From: Serinus canaria
Lineage: Eukaryota; Chordata; Aves; Passeriformes; Fringillidae
Assembly (NCBI RefSeq): GCF_022539315.1
Contig: NC_066327.1
Location: 417,501-481,500 of the forward strand
Reading direction: 5' to 3'
DNA length: 64,000 bases
The notes beneath the pieces are model-generated. The model searched no databases, was not told where the DNA came from, and saw nothing but the letters and a program-made list of their open reading frames with translations. Of this stretch, positions 33,301-46,300 are shown piece by piece; position 1 is the first letter of the stretch, and each line of letters opens with the position of its first letter. The position numbers were made by a program, and so were the translations under genes.

Positions 33301-34541
33301 CGAACTTCGGGGAAAGGAAGCAGGGGTGGGAAAGGGCTTCGGGAGATCCCCACTGAGGTGTCAGGCATGTGCCTGGCATCCCTTGTGGCTTTGCTCCACT
33401 GCTGGCAGCAAGGCTCTGGCAGCGTGAGAGAGGTCATTTTTGGTATTTTTTTGAATGCTTGAGTACAAGGCAGGGCACGTAAAAGGACTACTAAACTTAA
33501 TTTCTTTCCACCTCTAGTATGACAGTTCGGGAGTTATGCCTTTCAAGTTGCTCTTGGGTAGAGCTGGTTGAACTTTATATTAATAGAGTGTTTTCAGTCA
33601 GCAAGTGTTTAAAATCAAAACATTTGTGGGAATTTTTCTGTGCCAGCAAAGTTTCGATTAGGAACCTCCCTGGTTTCCTGCCAGTTTGCTTGGCTCCATG
33701 GCTACCTGCTTGGTGGGCTGCTGCAGAGCTGGGCCTCCAACATTTCTGGTACTTGGATCTTTGACAAGCTGCTAGGAGAGATGTCTGGGACTTCAGGTAG
33801 CTGGAGAGGTGGGACTAGAACTACCCACAGAATTTTTTTCAGCTTATTCTTGAATGTTATGAGAATATTACAAGTGTGTGGGGGAGGGAAATAGTATCTA
33901 ATGTTTTCCCTTAGGATGTAAATCTGTTTCTTGGAAAAAGTTCCTGTTCTTTGTGATCAAAAATGCCACTTCTTGTTCAAGTCTATTTCTACTCCCAAAT
34001 CAGTTAAAGCAGACAGCATCTGTTTGACTGCTGGACCATCTCTGTTGACACAATTGTTTTCTTAGGAATCACATTTCAGCTGTTGATTAGGGTTTGAGCA
34101 AAGGAGGTGTCTGAAGTTAATTAGAGCAGAATTTCTACCACTGCAAAGTCCAGTACCTGGTGGGAAGATGAAGACTGAATTGAGAAAATTCATAGGGACT
34201 CTTGCCTGTAAAATCTTGAATACAGCTGGCTGTGAGAGCTGCTGTTCCAGAGTGAAATAATTAGTGCCCACTGTATGGGACCAGAATGAATTATTACTGT
34301 TTTACATGCTGGTGTTCTATGAATTCAAAAACTACTGTCATGTGTCCTAAAATAATGACTGTGTATGTAATGTACTTTGTGTTGCTAAATATTTACCTCT
34401 ATTTAATGATTTAATGTTAATTATTGTGCTAATCATAGGAATTCTTTAAAAAAAATCCATGGCTTAAGTTTCTATTAAACTGGTAAGCTCATATTCTTTA
34501 CAGAAAACTTGTGTTGCTAATCTTAAAATGTTTCATTGCAG
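33301..34541. other. Presumed RANBP17 intron 1 region
   Basis: The first coding exons of RANBP17 should lie in this interval or in the CpG island. I examined 33500-33660, which has an acceptor-like ctttccacctctag, but found no convincing match. Confidence 0.4.
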
Positions 34542-34635
34542 GAAGTTACATTCTGAACTATGTCGCTTCTCAACCCAAACTGGTTCTTTTTGTCGTCAAG
34601 TTCTTATTCATGTCATTTCTAAAATTACAAAATTA
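34542..34635 (+). pseudogene. RANBP17: RANBP17-like exon, frameshifted
   Basis: RANBP17 is an importin-beta family nuclear transport receptor (exportin-7 relative). After acceptor ttcattgcag the sequence matches the NYxLNYVASQPKL...QVLIxVIxKITKL segment of the family, but in two different frames. YILNYVASQPKL is read in one frame (from about 34547), and CRQVLIHVISKITKL in the next. A one-base loss lies near 34593-34600. The start also carries one extra base (GAAGTTAC where GAA-C/T-TAC is expected), and the donor appears to lack its G (AAATTA then gtatga). Matching residues in the wrong frame are the mark of a decayed exon. The two indels together happen to keep the exon free of stops. Confidence 0.72.
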
Positions 34636-36948
34636 GTATGACTTGATGTACTGAAAAATCAGCTCATCTTCAAAGACATTATTGCTCATGTAGAAAAAAA
34701 AAAAAGGTTTGGTGGTAAGAAACAATTGTCCGCTTCTGCCATTTTTTTGTTTTTTTTGTTTGGACCTCTTAATTTATAGTTATTGGCATGTCATGTTCCT
34801 TGGTTTCATACTGGGGTGGGAAAAGGGTGAAGTGCATTGCTTGAAACAGATTGTCCCATAGGGAAGGACCAGGGTGGTTTTCTGCCTGTGTGAGGTTGTT
34901 GGGTTTGATGCCTCACAGAGTTCATAGTGCTGTCATGGCTTTTTCTTGGTTTTCTTTTTCAGAGCGCTACTTTATAGTGTGGTTGAAAAATAGCAGCCCT
35001 TGTTGTCAAGCCATTGTGCTTAATGCCTTCATTTTTCTTCAGCTCCTGTAGAAACACATTTCTGATACATGTCTGTGTGAAGGTTTAGCTTTTCTCCACT
35101 TCTGATGAGAAAAAACAATGGGAAAATTCAAGCTACTTGGCAATTTACTTGCAGCCCGATCCATTATGAGTGTATGTGTTGGTGATCCTGGTAACTCAGC
35201 AAGGAAGTGCAAAGTTAGCAGGTTTTTTTCTTGCCAGTGAGGTTCTCATTTGCTTTTCAGTCTTACTTTGTTTGTAATACTGTTCCAGTTAATGTACTTT
35301 TTGAATTACTTTGGGAATGTCCAATAAAAGATAAGTTGCAATAATCTGTTTATTAAAAATGAACTCAAGTACACTTCTCCACGATTTTGCAGTTATTTTT
35401 ATGAATGTACTGTAATTGAAGTTTGCATTTATTATTGAAATGATTGCAGTGTGACTCTTCAGTGCAGCTCATTAAAAACAGTGTTTTAAATACAAAATAT
35501 AGCTTCATAAGACATTTCTTTAGTTAAATTAAGAATTTCTGCAGAAAAGAAAATTAAACCATGGTTATAGTGAATTAAATTTTGTATAAAAACAGAAGAA
35601 ATAATCCCTAAACAATACTAATATATGTAATAATTAGCAATATGGTAGTTTCAAATACATATACATTAACATTCTGGATTGAGGATCCTCCAGTGTTAAT
35701 TTGAGTGTGATTTAATATTGGGAAAGGGATTAGCAGCCAGGTCTGCAGTTCTTTTCCCAGCTGCCTTCATAATTCAGCACACAGCGTTTCACACCGAGTG
35801 AAGGGAAGGGTGCATTTTCCTTTTTTGCATGTTTGTGTGATCTAAGGAACATTCCAATGTTCACAGAATATGAAAGGTAAAAGACAGATAGGGCAGCAAT
35901 GTAACTTTTGCCTGAGAGCTCCCCTAAATTATCTCTCCTTACATGCTTTGGTGCAAGTGACAGTACAAAACAGAGGACTGGGAAAAGTCAGGTTCCTTGG
36001 TAAATAGCCAGATTTTTCATTAGTTGAACTCTGTGTGATCTTCAGAGTTGTAAAAAGGAGTGTGATTGCAGCAAATAGCAGGAAAATATTGACAAGTATG
36101 ACTTGGTATTTTGGATACCAGGGGAGCTGAGGCTGCAAACAGCAGCTGTTAAAGTACACAGAGATCTTCCCCAGATTAAATGGCAAGGCCTAATTGATTC
36201 TGAGGCAGCTGGTTTTAGTTGTTTCAACAAGGAGCAGATTTAATTGTTCTGTAAAAACTTTGGCATAGCTGAATGAAGACAGTTAAATGTTGTTAATTAA
36301 TTGCACAATTCTGCATTGTATCTGATTTTAAAATGTTCCAAGGATCTTAAGCCCTGATGATGAACTTGTATGCTCACATGGAATATTGAACACCCCCTGC
36401 ATTGCTTTTTAGGCAAGTTCTCAAAAGTAAAATGTATCATTCCGTTCAAACCAATGCTTTTTAAACTACTGTGGAGGGAAGAGAATGGATTTTTTGGATA
36501 GGTAGCATGTATTTTTGAGAGTGCCCTCTGATCTTTTTCATCTGTGAACAGCTTAACTTTTTCTAATGGTTTGAATTTCATGCAGCTTGCCTTTCAAGTG
36601 CTAGAATACTGAACGTCTGAGATCTCTGAGAAAAGTGTAGGAGTGATTTTCTAGATTCCAATTCCTTGGAGTCTGTTTTCAGACAGATTTTTGTTATCAG
36701 ACAATTCTTAAAATTTATGATGAGAGGGTTTTTTCAGAGATAATTAGGGAATGTGAAGGTCTAGTTCCATTAATGTTGATAGAATTTGGCATGAAAGCCT
36801 TCTAAACATCTTAGAAAGTCTCAGCCTAACAATTCCTCTTCATTCTAGAAATGCTGGAAAATATTGAATACAATCTGTTTATAGTTATTCTGGAAAATGG
36901 TGACTACAAAGCCTGATGTTTGAGCAGTCCTGTCTTTTTCCCCCATAG
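34636..36948. other. RANBP17-region intron
   Basis: AT-rich unique sequence. The expected exon between the flanking RANBP17-like exons is represented at best by the doubtful match at 36651-36706. Confidence 0.5.
36651..36706 (+). pseudogene. RANBP17: Doubtful remnant of the next RANBP17 exon
   Basis: After an acceptor-like gtgattttctag, one frame reads SVFRQIFVIRQFLK, which loosely fits the family segment VFREIIADVKKFLQ with one codon missing. The part before it is shorter than expected, and no GT donor follows. The position, between two better exons, is right, but the similarity is weak. Confidence 0.27.
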
Positions 36949-37011
36949 GGCATTGTGGACCTTTGTGTAACAGGAATGGTTCCCACAGAACTGACTCAGG
37001 AAATGGATCTG
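36949..37011 (+). pseudogene. RANBP17: RANBP17-like exon with one codon missing
   Basis: Acceptor cccccatag and donor gtaagc are both normal. The 21 codons read GIVDLCVTGMVPTELTQEMD plus L, aligned with the family segment around GTVEHCIIG...SELTQEMNL. The C-terminal half is well kept, while the middle has drifted and lost one codon. The frame is open, so this exon alone could still be coding. It is called pseudogene because of the damaged neighbours. Confidence 0.72.
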
Positions 37012-37456
37012 GTAAGCATGTTTTTTCCTTCTGCAAAGGATGCTGGTAAAGCCTTTCATGAGAAATATTTCTTAGCCATGAAGGGATTAAAACACCTTTC
37101 TTCTCTGACAAAAATACATATAGACACAGGAAACTCTTAGTGCAGGCACTCGTCCAGTACCACACACATCAGTTCTGTCATCACAGTCACCAGAGCTCAT
37201 CAAGAAAAATGAACCAATTGTATTCCTGCTCGTGAGTTTCTCTTGCCTACATCTTAACCTAAGGAAGTGCTCAGCCCTGTCCATCCAGAAAGAGGAACAA
37301 CCTTGAAGGAAAAAAATTAGGCAAGTCAGGAACTTGTTGAGACCTGCATTTAGTGCTGGGCCATACTTTTCATTTCTGGTGTCAAATGATTATTCTGCCA
37401 AATATCCGTCTAGTTTTAGCATGGAAGGAACATTGTTCAGTCCTTGCTTTTCTTAG
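37012..37456. other. RANBP17-region intron
   Basis: Short intron between the two best RANBP17-like exons. Nothing else was recognised. Confidence 0.6.
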
Positions 37457-37559
37457 GATGATTATTCAAGACCTTCAGCAAAGCCTTGTAAAAGAGCTGC
37501 CTCATTTCATGACACCTCTCTGAAGGACACACCGGTGTTTGTGTGCTCTTTTGAAGGAG
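37457..37559 (+). pseudogene. RANBP17: RANBP17-like exon, frameshifted near its 3' end
   Basis: Acceptor cttttcttag, donor gtgagg. It reads DDYSRPSAKPCKRAASFHDT then SLKDTPVFVCSF, matching the family segment DYSRPSAKHRK..SFRDTSLKD with strong identity. Near the end the sequence tcttttgaaggag is two bases shorter than the tctttgctgaaggag-type sequence expected, which shifts the frame into the next exon. This is the most convincing RANBP17 match in the window. Confidence 0.78.
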
Positions 37560-39159
37560 GTGAGGCTTTTCATTATTGAATCTAAATTGCTCACATAATT
37601 CCTCTTAATTTTTTCTGACTTGATGAATTCTGTGCTTAAATGAATGACATGGTACCCAATTAAGCTCCAGTGACCAAAAAAGGTTCAAAGACAAAAATTC
37701 CAGACTTCTGTCTTCCACGTCTCTCTTGCGGTCTTGCCGTCTCTCTGCCATCTCTCTATGTCTTGCCATAAAGTTTGGACTGTGTAAATTCTGAACTTGT
37801 CTTGTTTTTTAATGTTTTTCTTAATTTAATTGTACCTCAGTTTTGCTGGGCCCTACCATCTCAGTATTTGCTAAAAGAATTATTTTATTGAACTAGCAGA
37901 AACCAAGAAGAAAGACAAATTCTTGTGGTAAGGCAGCACTGTCAAATCAGGCCAAGGTTTTTTCCTTCAAGGTTGTTTTTCTTCTTGACCAGTTCCCTCA
38001 TCCTCTCTGTAACGTTTTGGGGTAATTAAGTCTGTAATCTCTCCAGAACCTTGGCAGGAGGGGGTAAAGGGCTTTCATTTGTGTGTTCCACAAGTGTAAA
38101 TTTTATTACTTGTGAGTTCTGGTTGCCGTTTTCTGCAGTACTTCCTTTAATTATTGTGGGTGAAGAAGTGCAGAGGAGCTGCTGGTAAACAACTGGAAAT
38201 TTAGTCTTATTTTTAGACTAGAGTTCAGAATAAAAAAGAAGGCACTAGATTTAAAATTGTGCATACTAGAGTCTTCCTTTTGCAGTGAGGTGGGGATTAT
38301 TGTGAATGACCAATTTCTTATAGCAAAAACTTTCTTAATCCTTGTGCATGTTTGATCATGTTCTTTTCCATCCACTAGCTAACACACAAAAAATGACATG
38401 CAACTTAGAAGTGGAGAAAAAGCTTTTCATTTTCTCTTTTGTTTCTTGCCTTTCTAATCTACCTTGGGGCTCTGTGGTGTTAGCAATCTTCCACTATTTT
38501 TTTTATTAAAAGTGAAAGGTTTTAATATAGAGGTTTACAGATGAAGTAGCTACTGACTTCTAATCCAGTGGCTGTATATACCAGACCCGACAAAAAGTGA
38601 GAATTAATTTTTTGAATTGCTAGGGAATTCAGATTTCAAGGAATAGATAGCAGAAGAACTCATGAGGTTAAATAAAGGAATACTACTTTTAAAAAATTAA
38701 TTAAATTTTCTTGGCTGACACAGACTGAAATTGATTCTTTGAACTTAATCCTGATAATATGGAAATATTTACCAGGGAAGGATTTAGGGCAGAAAAATCA
38801 TTGGTTCAGATGTTTTAGAACAGACAGAAACAGGGGGAGCGAGGCTGACCCTGCATTATATGTTACATATGTAAATTTGTTTCTAAGTTCAAGAGCTTCA
38901 GTGTCCAGGGAACCCAAACTGCTCTTCTACACTTGCAGTTTGAGACCCCTGTTTCTCAGACTTCAGACTTCTGTTTCTTTCAGTGTGGAAGGGATGCTCC
39001 AAAAAAGAAAAATTCACCACAGTATAACACACACATCTGAGGAAACGTCAAATGACAAAGTAATTAGAAAGACATTATGTTAAAGTTTATGTTTAATCAT
39101 GGCCAATTAGCATAATTAGCATCTAAACAAGAGGAAATCCTGTCTCAGATGTTGGATCC

Positions 39160-39450
39160 AGGCACGGCAAGAGCGCCCGAGTGTGTGCGGCCACAGTCGT
39201 GGTTGGGTGTCCCTTTTTGGGGGGGTTTGAATTTCCCACACGTATGCACGTGATTGGTCAGTGTCCTAGCTCCGCCCAGCTGACTGGCCAATGGAATGAC
39301 TGCATTCATGGTTCAAAGGGATTGGCTGGAGTCCTCCGTTTGCGTTTGAATCCAGCCCATCGTTGTCTTAGCCGAGCATGTGCTCTCTTCTGTTCCCTAA
39401 CGCGCTGGACCAGGCCACTCGCTGGCCCTTAGGGCCAGTCTGAGTGTGCA
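39160..39450 (+). promoter_or_regulatory. CCAAT-box-dense GC-rich segment, promoter-like or old LTR
   Basis: Within about 100 bases there are inverted or direct CCAAT cores: gtgattggtcag, tggccaatgg and gggattggctgg, plus ccgcccagc. CpGs are enriched. No TATA box was seen. It could be a promoter or the U3 part of an old LTR. Confidence 0.4.
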
Positions 39451-42400
39451 GCTCACACACCAGCTGCAGCTGTCACAACATCTTAGAAGACCCCTAAAGC
39501 TGGGTAAACAAAAATAGCTGACGGGTTCCTGAAGAGATCGGCTGTGGCAATATACTTTCATTTCAGAATTCTTCCTGAAAATGTTTGTTTGTGCCATTAA
39601 GAGTTTTCTGGATGATTGCTTTGATGGATGCTTAGTTACTCCAGTATTAAAATGAAGAAGTAGAACTGGCAATTCTGTGGTTCTTGGATCAGCATGCGAG
39701 AGCCCAGCTTCAGCACAGTTCAAAGGTAAATACTTGTTGTAAACCACAACATTGGAACTCAAACCGTCTGTGAAGAAATGAACCTGCCAATATATCTCAC
39801 CCATAAAAACTCTTGAGCTCAGCTGAGGAAAAATTACTGGATGGTGAGGGAGGGAACCACTTACTGAAATGTTCATCTAATCAGGCTTCCTACCATGTAT
39901 GCTTTGGAGTTTTGGCATGCAGGGAGTTAATATTTTAGCAGCAATGTTCATTAAACAATTTTAGGTTACTTTGCATTTCAATTTTTTATTTCAAACATTT
40001 AGCTGGGTTCTGCTATATTGTGTTATATTTCACAGCTGGGTGCACAAGATTTATTCTTTTAATAGTTCTTTTCTTTTGACGGTTATTCATTTATGTGGTT
40101 TCCACTGTATTTCTCACATTACTTGGCTTTTCTGCATTTTAAATACAGAAAAGGAAAAGTAAGATGCATTTTTGAAGAAGCAGCAGTTAATTCACCTTAA
40201 CTGTAGGGGACAGTCATAATGTAGATGCTATAAAGAGAATGTCAGATGAGATCAATTGATCTTGAGAAAGAATTCTGTTGGAGCCTCAAGCAAATCTTTA
40301 GCAAGAATTGTGACAGTGACTGAGGTTTGGCTTCACTTGTGTAGCATGCCTTCCTTGCTTTCTGGTGGACAGTCCCAATCTCCACACTATTTTTATCTCT
40401 TCAGGTTTGAAATGTACATCAACTTTCTCACTTATTATTAAAAAGAAAGTTTTGCTGAATTACTTTTCCATTAAAGCAATGTGTTCCTTTCAGTTGTCAA
40501 AGCTGACTTGTTCTTTTAAAATCTGGTGGACTTCTCTAATGCTAAGGAACAGGAGATACCCCATAAAAGTGTACTGGTGCTCTAGATATTTTCAAGAGCA
40601 AAATTCCTACTGATGAGACTTCAAAGGCAGTGTGGCTCAACAGTAGTTGTCATTCTGATCTGTAATTTCTCTTTATTATAATAATATTATTTTTATTTTT
40701 ATTCACTTATTCTTAAATTATTTTATTATACCATTACAATTACTCTTTTTGCTTTATCCGATGTTGAGAGTTTCTGTTTCCCCTGTTTTCCTGCCTGATG
40801 AGGGTGTAACTGGAGAGGCCCCATCACTGTCTAGTGTGCTCTGAGGGGTTGGGTAGGAGATTGTAACCCAAGCTTTTTATATCTGTCCTTAGTGAGAGCT
40901 GGAGGAAGAATTTGTGTGTGTATGGAGCAGCAGGCAAAAATGGGCAGTGCATTATTTTTATTTAAGCTTTGTTATCAGTAGGAAAAATGTCCAAGCTGAC
41001 CCTTTGCCAGCTCAGCAGTGTGCTGTGAGTGATCACAAGCCTGGCTCTGCACTGTATAGGGAGGGTGAAATAGTTATTTACTGAGGAAAATGCTGGCTAA
41101 TGTTTCCAACTGATTTATTGGAGAGCGCTTGGAACAGAAAGAAATAACCTGTACTGTAAGGATGTGGTGAAACATTGTAGGGTGAATTTAAGAAAACAGT
41201 TTTGTGCTGATTCGTTGTCTCTGTTTTGCTCCCCACCCCATCAGTGGACATGAGTCAAACTTGTGATAAATCGTATTTCATACACTGCTTTTGCCCCTGG
41301 CATGTGCTCCTCTGGAACCAGGCTGGGACAGGAGGACTTCTTCAAGGCTCTCCTGGTATGTAACCATTCAAAGGATGTTCCCGAATTCCAGCCCCACTCT
41401 TGACCCCTAGAGTTAATTGCAAATGCACTTTCAAAGTGATTTTTTTTTCCAATGGTGTGATTACATTGTTTACCAGTATCCTTTAGTTTGCAGTCAAATT
41501 TTTGTTGTGTTCCAGCAGGACTAGAGCAGGTACAGGAGCCCCTCATCTGCAGTAGATTCCCATGGTCTGGAGCACAGTATTTGCCAGCTTGTCTAACAAA
41601 TGCTGTGTGTGAAGGCATCTGAGCTCCCTGTTTTGGTGCTTTTGTAAACACTTTCAATCAGGCTGAGCTGTGTGTGCAGTCTGCAGCTCAGAGGCAGCAG
41701 AAGGCAGCACTGGGTGCTGCTGTAGCAGCTTGGAGAGCAGCAGATGGCACACTGCCCCCACAGCTGTAAATCCTCACATACGGGTCCTGCTGGCAGCTCT
41801 CTGCAAACTGGCAAGAAGCTTGGAAGCAGAAAAGTCAGACATACATCAAATGACTAAATTAATGCAGATTTATATAAATGTTCAGGATTGCTTGGATTGT
41901 TTTATTTACAGAATAGGCATTGGAAATTTTGCATGCTTCAGCCATGTTGTAATGATTCTGTTTGCTCATATGCTTGCATACAGACAAACAGAAAATGGTT
42001 AGACAACCGTGAAGAGTCTAATGGAAATGTAGAACAAGTCTTCTATATAAATATACAAATTTTGTTCAATAATTAACTCATATTCTTAAGCATGTGCATG
42101 TAATAAAAGCAAACTCATCATAGCAAAAGAGAAGTCACTAGGTAAATTAATGCATTCATATTAACCAGCCCACTAGGGCTTACTGTCTGACGAAGGAGAG
42201 CAAAACCTTGGAGAGTTCTTCCATGGTGCTGTAATACACTTTTAATGCCTTAACCATTCCATTACAAAAATGATGCATCAAGATTGACTGGCTTTGGAAC
42301 ACACAGACCTTTGAATGAATATATACATATTAAATTTCTGTTGAATACTGGACTGGACTCTCTGGTACTGTACAGGACTGTTAATACTGGTCTATCAATT

Positions 42401-43099
42401 GTCTATCAGTACCTATTTTGTTTTAATGCTGGCATGACTTAGTTTTCATAGTGTCACTGTTTTATGATGTATTGCTGCTTTGGATGCTGGCAGGGTAGGA
42501 GGAAGAATGTTGTCTGGAAAAGCAGTGCTGCTAAGCAGACATTTGCCGTCAGAGGGAGAAAAAGCAAAAGGAGGGGTTTGCAGCCTTCCCTGGAGCAGTT
42601 CAATGTGCAGCTATTCCTGGTTCTCCTGGGACAGGCTGGATCAGCAGCCTGTGGGATGGGCAGGGGTTGGCTGTGACTGCCCCTAACTGGCCATTAGATA
42701 TTGCCAAGGGTCAATAAAACTGGTAAGTCTTGCCGATTAATGTATCAAAGGAAATGCAACTGAGCGAAGGTAGTAGTTACTGGAATTTCTTCCGTTCACT
42801 TAGAATCATGAACTTGAAACAAGTTTAAGGTACTCCATACTCGGGAGTTCTGATTCTTGTAACAGTTCCGTTTCCACACATACACTGTCATAATGATTGT
42901 AAAAAAGAGATTGCTTTTGTTGAAGATTTTTCTCATGAGACTGCATTAGGAGTTATTCTGGAAGTGAAAAATAGTTCTAGTTCTTGGAAATCACAGGCAT
43001 AGAGGTAGGAAGTTCTTTTTATTGTAAGTTCCATTGCATTTTACTTTTCTGGGGGAATGCTTGCAGGCGTTTAACATTTTGTGATTGAAAACAGAATCA

Positions 43100-43340
43100 T
43101 TTAGTGGACAGTGCAGGAGGAAGGCGCTCCTGAGGAGGTTGCTGTGTGCCCGGGGCGGGCGGTGCGGGCTCGGCGCCGCCGCTGTTGCGGAGCCCGGCCC
43201 GGCGGGGCCGAGCCCAGCGCGCGGCGCTGTTGGATCGGACTTGAGCGGGACGAGCGCGGCCACCGGGAAACGGCCCCGTCACCTGGGCGGGGAGCTGCCT
43301 GTGCGAGGGCAGCGCTTCTTCTGCCCGGTAATTTTATTAT
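43100..43340. promoter_or_regulatory. Small isolated CpG island
   Basis: About 240 bases of dense CpG (for example gcgggctcggcgccgccgct), ending in tctgcccg followed by gtaatt, which could be a 5' splice site of a first exon on the + strand. No coding content was recognised. Confidence 0.5.
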
Positions 43341-46300
43341 TAAAATGCATTTAGGCAAGGTCTTTACTGTGAGCGGTTACCGGTTCCCTGCTGGGATCTT
43401 TCGCAGCCAGCGGTAGCCCTGAATGAGATCTGAGAAGTCCTGGGGTGGTCAATCCGTGCCGGGTACTGCAGCTTGAGGAGCCCTCTGGAAGTGAAGACCC
43501 CTGGTAGTGGGGTGTTCCAGCAAGCCGTGGTTTTATTTTGCCCCACCTTTAAGTAGCAGTGATGGGGACCCAAGATGGGAGAGCAGAGTGAAAATCCTGG
43601 CTGAGGGGTGTCTGGGGAGCAGCTTCATGTACACGCGGAGAGATAAAGTCGCCGCCAGGCACCAGAGAGGTGTCGGTCCCACAGTCTGGGAATCTGGGCT
43701 TTTAGACTTGGCAGATCTGCACTATCATAAAAAAGTATCTCAATGGTTTAGAATTTAGACTACAGTGCGTTTAGGAGGGAGGGGAAAAGTAGCTTTCTTG
43801 CTGGATTGTGTTTGCAGCAGCTGAAAGCCAGACGCGTATAGCCTGGTGTCACCTAAGCACTGAACACAGGCTTGTCCTCTCACCTGCAAGGGGCATTCTT
43901 TCAGCTTTTTATTCTGAGATTTCTTCAGTACCTGTATATCTCTTTGATTACATTGCCTGCAGACACAAAGCATGACCTAGCAAAAAAGAGAAATACACTA
44001 TTGTGCAGCGTGTGACCACTTTTCCCCTGTGCAATACGAGAGCAGAGATCTGCAGCAGTCCCACTGCCCTCAGTGGGATCCTTGCAAGTGGACTTGAGCT
44101 GTGAATGGCTCAGCAAAAGCTCTGGGCCCTGGCATCTCCATGATTAATGATATCTTAACCCTTATGAATGATTATTCTTTCCTGGCTGTAAAATACATAC
44201 ACTGTTTTATTTCATTACTACGAGGTGAAGATCCAACACTGACAGGTGCTGGGAATTAGCAGGCAGTTTTGAAATTGTTCTGTGCACTAGAAATTAGATC
44301 TCATTTTAATTCAGCTTTTCCAAACTAGTAAATGAGGTTAATGCCATACATATTCAGCTGATATGGATGAAGAAATTGATATAAAGTAGATCAACATAGC
44401 TACAGGGCTACTTTAATTTATCCGTAAAGAGGCAGTGATAAATGAAAGTAATGTAGTAGTGGTCACTAAACTCCTCAGCCATCAGGGATTCAATAGTGTT
44501 AGCTGCTCATTAATGACATGGTTGGGGTTACCTCAAATAGAAATTTGAAAAGAAATAGCCAACTAACCCTTAATTATCAAAACATAGAAAATACTAATTA
44601 TGCCTTAATTAGCTTTTCTTTTAATGTACTGAAATTGTTACTTTTTGTGTAGCACAAATGGATAGTTATATCAACAATAAATAGGTTGTTTTAATAACTT
44701 TCTTTTACCTCTGGGAAAACCACACTCCAATTTTAATATGCAATAATGCTTCTATCTAGCCTGTAGGAGATGAAAATTATTAAGTAGCTCTATTTTTTTG
44801 AGATCTTACAGCAGCTTTGGGAAGAATTATTTCACCATGCATCAATTATTTTTAATTGAACTGAATATATTTCAGATTGCATGAAATGCCTCTCATTTAA
44901 GTTTAACATTTAGAGTTTGTTAAGGAAATATTACAGGGAGAATTGGATACAACTTATTTCTGTGGCATATTCTAGGAAGAACAAAAAATGGTTGTTTCAG
45001 AATAAAAATATTGTCACTAGTATTTTTCCCTTCAATGGGCCAAATTTCATTTTTGTTCTGTTTCATAGCTCCCACACTGTTCTCACCCAATCTCTCTGCA
45101 GTTTCCATAGGAAAAGAAATTCGGGATTGGCTTTGGTGGGTCTGGGATCCTCTGGAGCTGATGGAAAGCTCCAGCCGCTGTTGAACAATTCCTCTCCTGG
45201 TGCGGCACCCAGAGCCTTCCCCCGTGGGTGTGTACAGGAAGGAACAGCCCAGCACAACTGCCTGTGGTTTATCAGACGCAGCAGGTTTGTGCTTTTCCAG
45301 AAACAGGGTGGCAGGGAAGCACTGAGGAGTGCCCACCATGAAAACTCCAAATTCACTTAACAGCCCATGCTGAATTAAATAGAGGGTAAGTGTTAGTACA
45401 GAAGTCAAAATAAGTAGTTCTTAGTAACAAAACTTTAGCAAACTTTAAATCACAATGTCTGTCCTTTAACTGCTTTTGGAAATTTCTTTATTGAATTTCT
45501 CCATTATCAGGAAATTCTGTACAGCAAGCACACTCTCAGGACATAGAGACGAACACTCAGAACTTTGTGGAATCATAAACACTGGGTTCCTCATTAGGTT
45601 GAGTTGTAAAGTGTTCTTCTTTTTACATGTCCTCAATTCCATCATTTTTACATGGTTGTTTTATATGTGAATTGATGTTTTTCTTCATACACTGTACAGC
45701 ACATTCTGCCTTTGCTTGCGGAATTTTTATTCTGCTTTCTCTTTTCTCCAATGATATAGTCCTACCTTCTACATGATATAGTCCTGCCTTCCTCCTTCTA
45801 TTACAATGATTTAAGATTTTTAAAACAGTTAAGTCCTTAAAACCTCCTTTTCTTTTTTTCCTCCTGAATTGCAGCGTATTTGCTGTTCTGTCACTTATAC
45901 CTTTGTCTGTCTCACTCGTTACCTTTGGACTCCTTGCTCATGACAACCAAACCTGCATGAATCATTACAGAGATATTCTTTACTCACATGGTTGCAATTA
46001 AAGCACTGGTTTAAGTGCCATGCTATTTTATTTTAGAATTTTATAACATGAATCAGGCAATACTAACAATAAATAATAAGCACAGTTCAGTTCTTCACTT
46101 GACTGTTGCTGAGCTTTATTTTGTAGCTGCTAATAAAGGCACATTATCCTGTTCAGGGATTGCAATTATCACTGAAATGTGTATGTCCATTAACTGCAAC
46201 ATTAGGCTGAGTGTATAATTACTGTCTAGAGCCAATCTCTGTGTGAAGTTACATCTCTGATGCTATTAAGCTATAAGCAATATTTGTAAACTAATATTTA

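Noticed and set aside
32468..33379. 303-codon minus-strand and 267-codon plus-strand frames in the CpG island
   Set aside because: Both are overlapping GC-driven frames with low-complexity translation; neither resembles a known protein.
33500..33660. Possible early RANBP17 exon after an acceptor-like tract
   Set aside because: Only scattered short similarities (for example agttatgcc) fit the expected segment, with stops in frame. Not better than chance by eye.
36297..36581. Minus-strand 94-codon frame
   Set aside because: Balanced composition but no domain, no neighbours on that strand and no conserved motif. It overlaps the RANBP17 intron.
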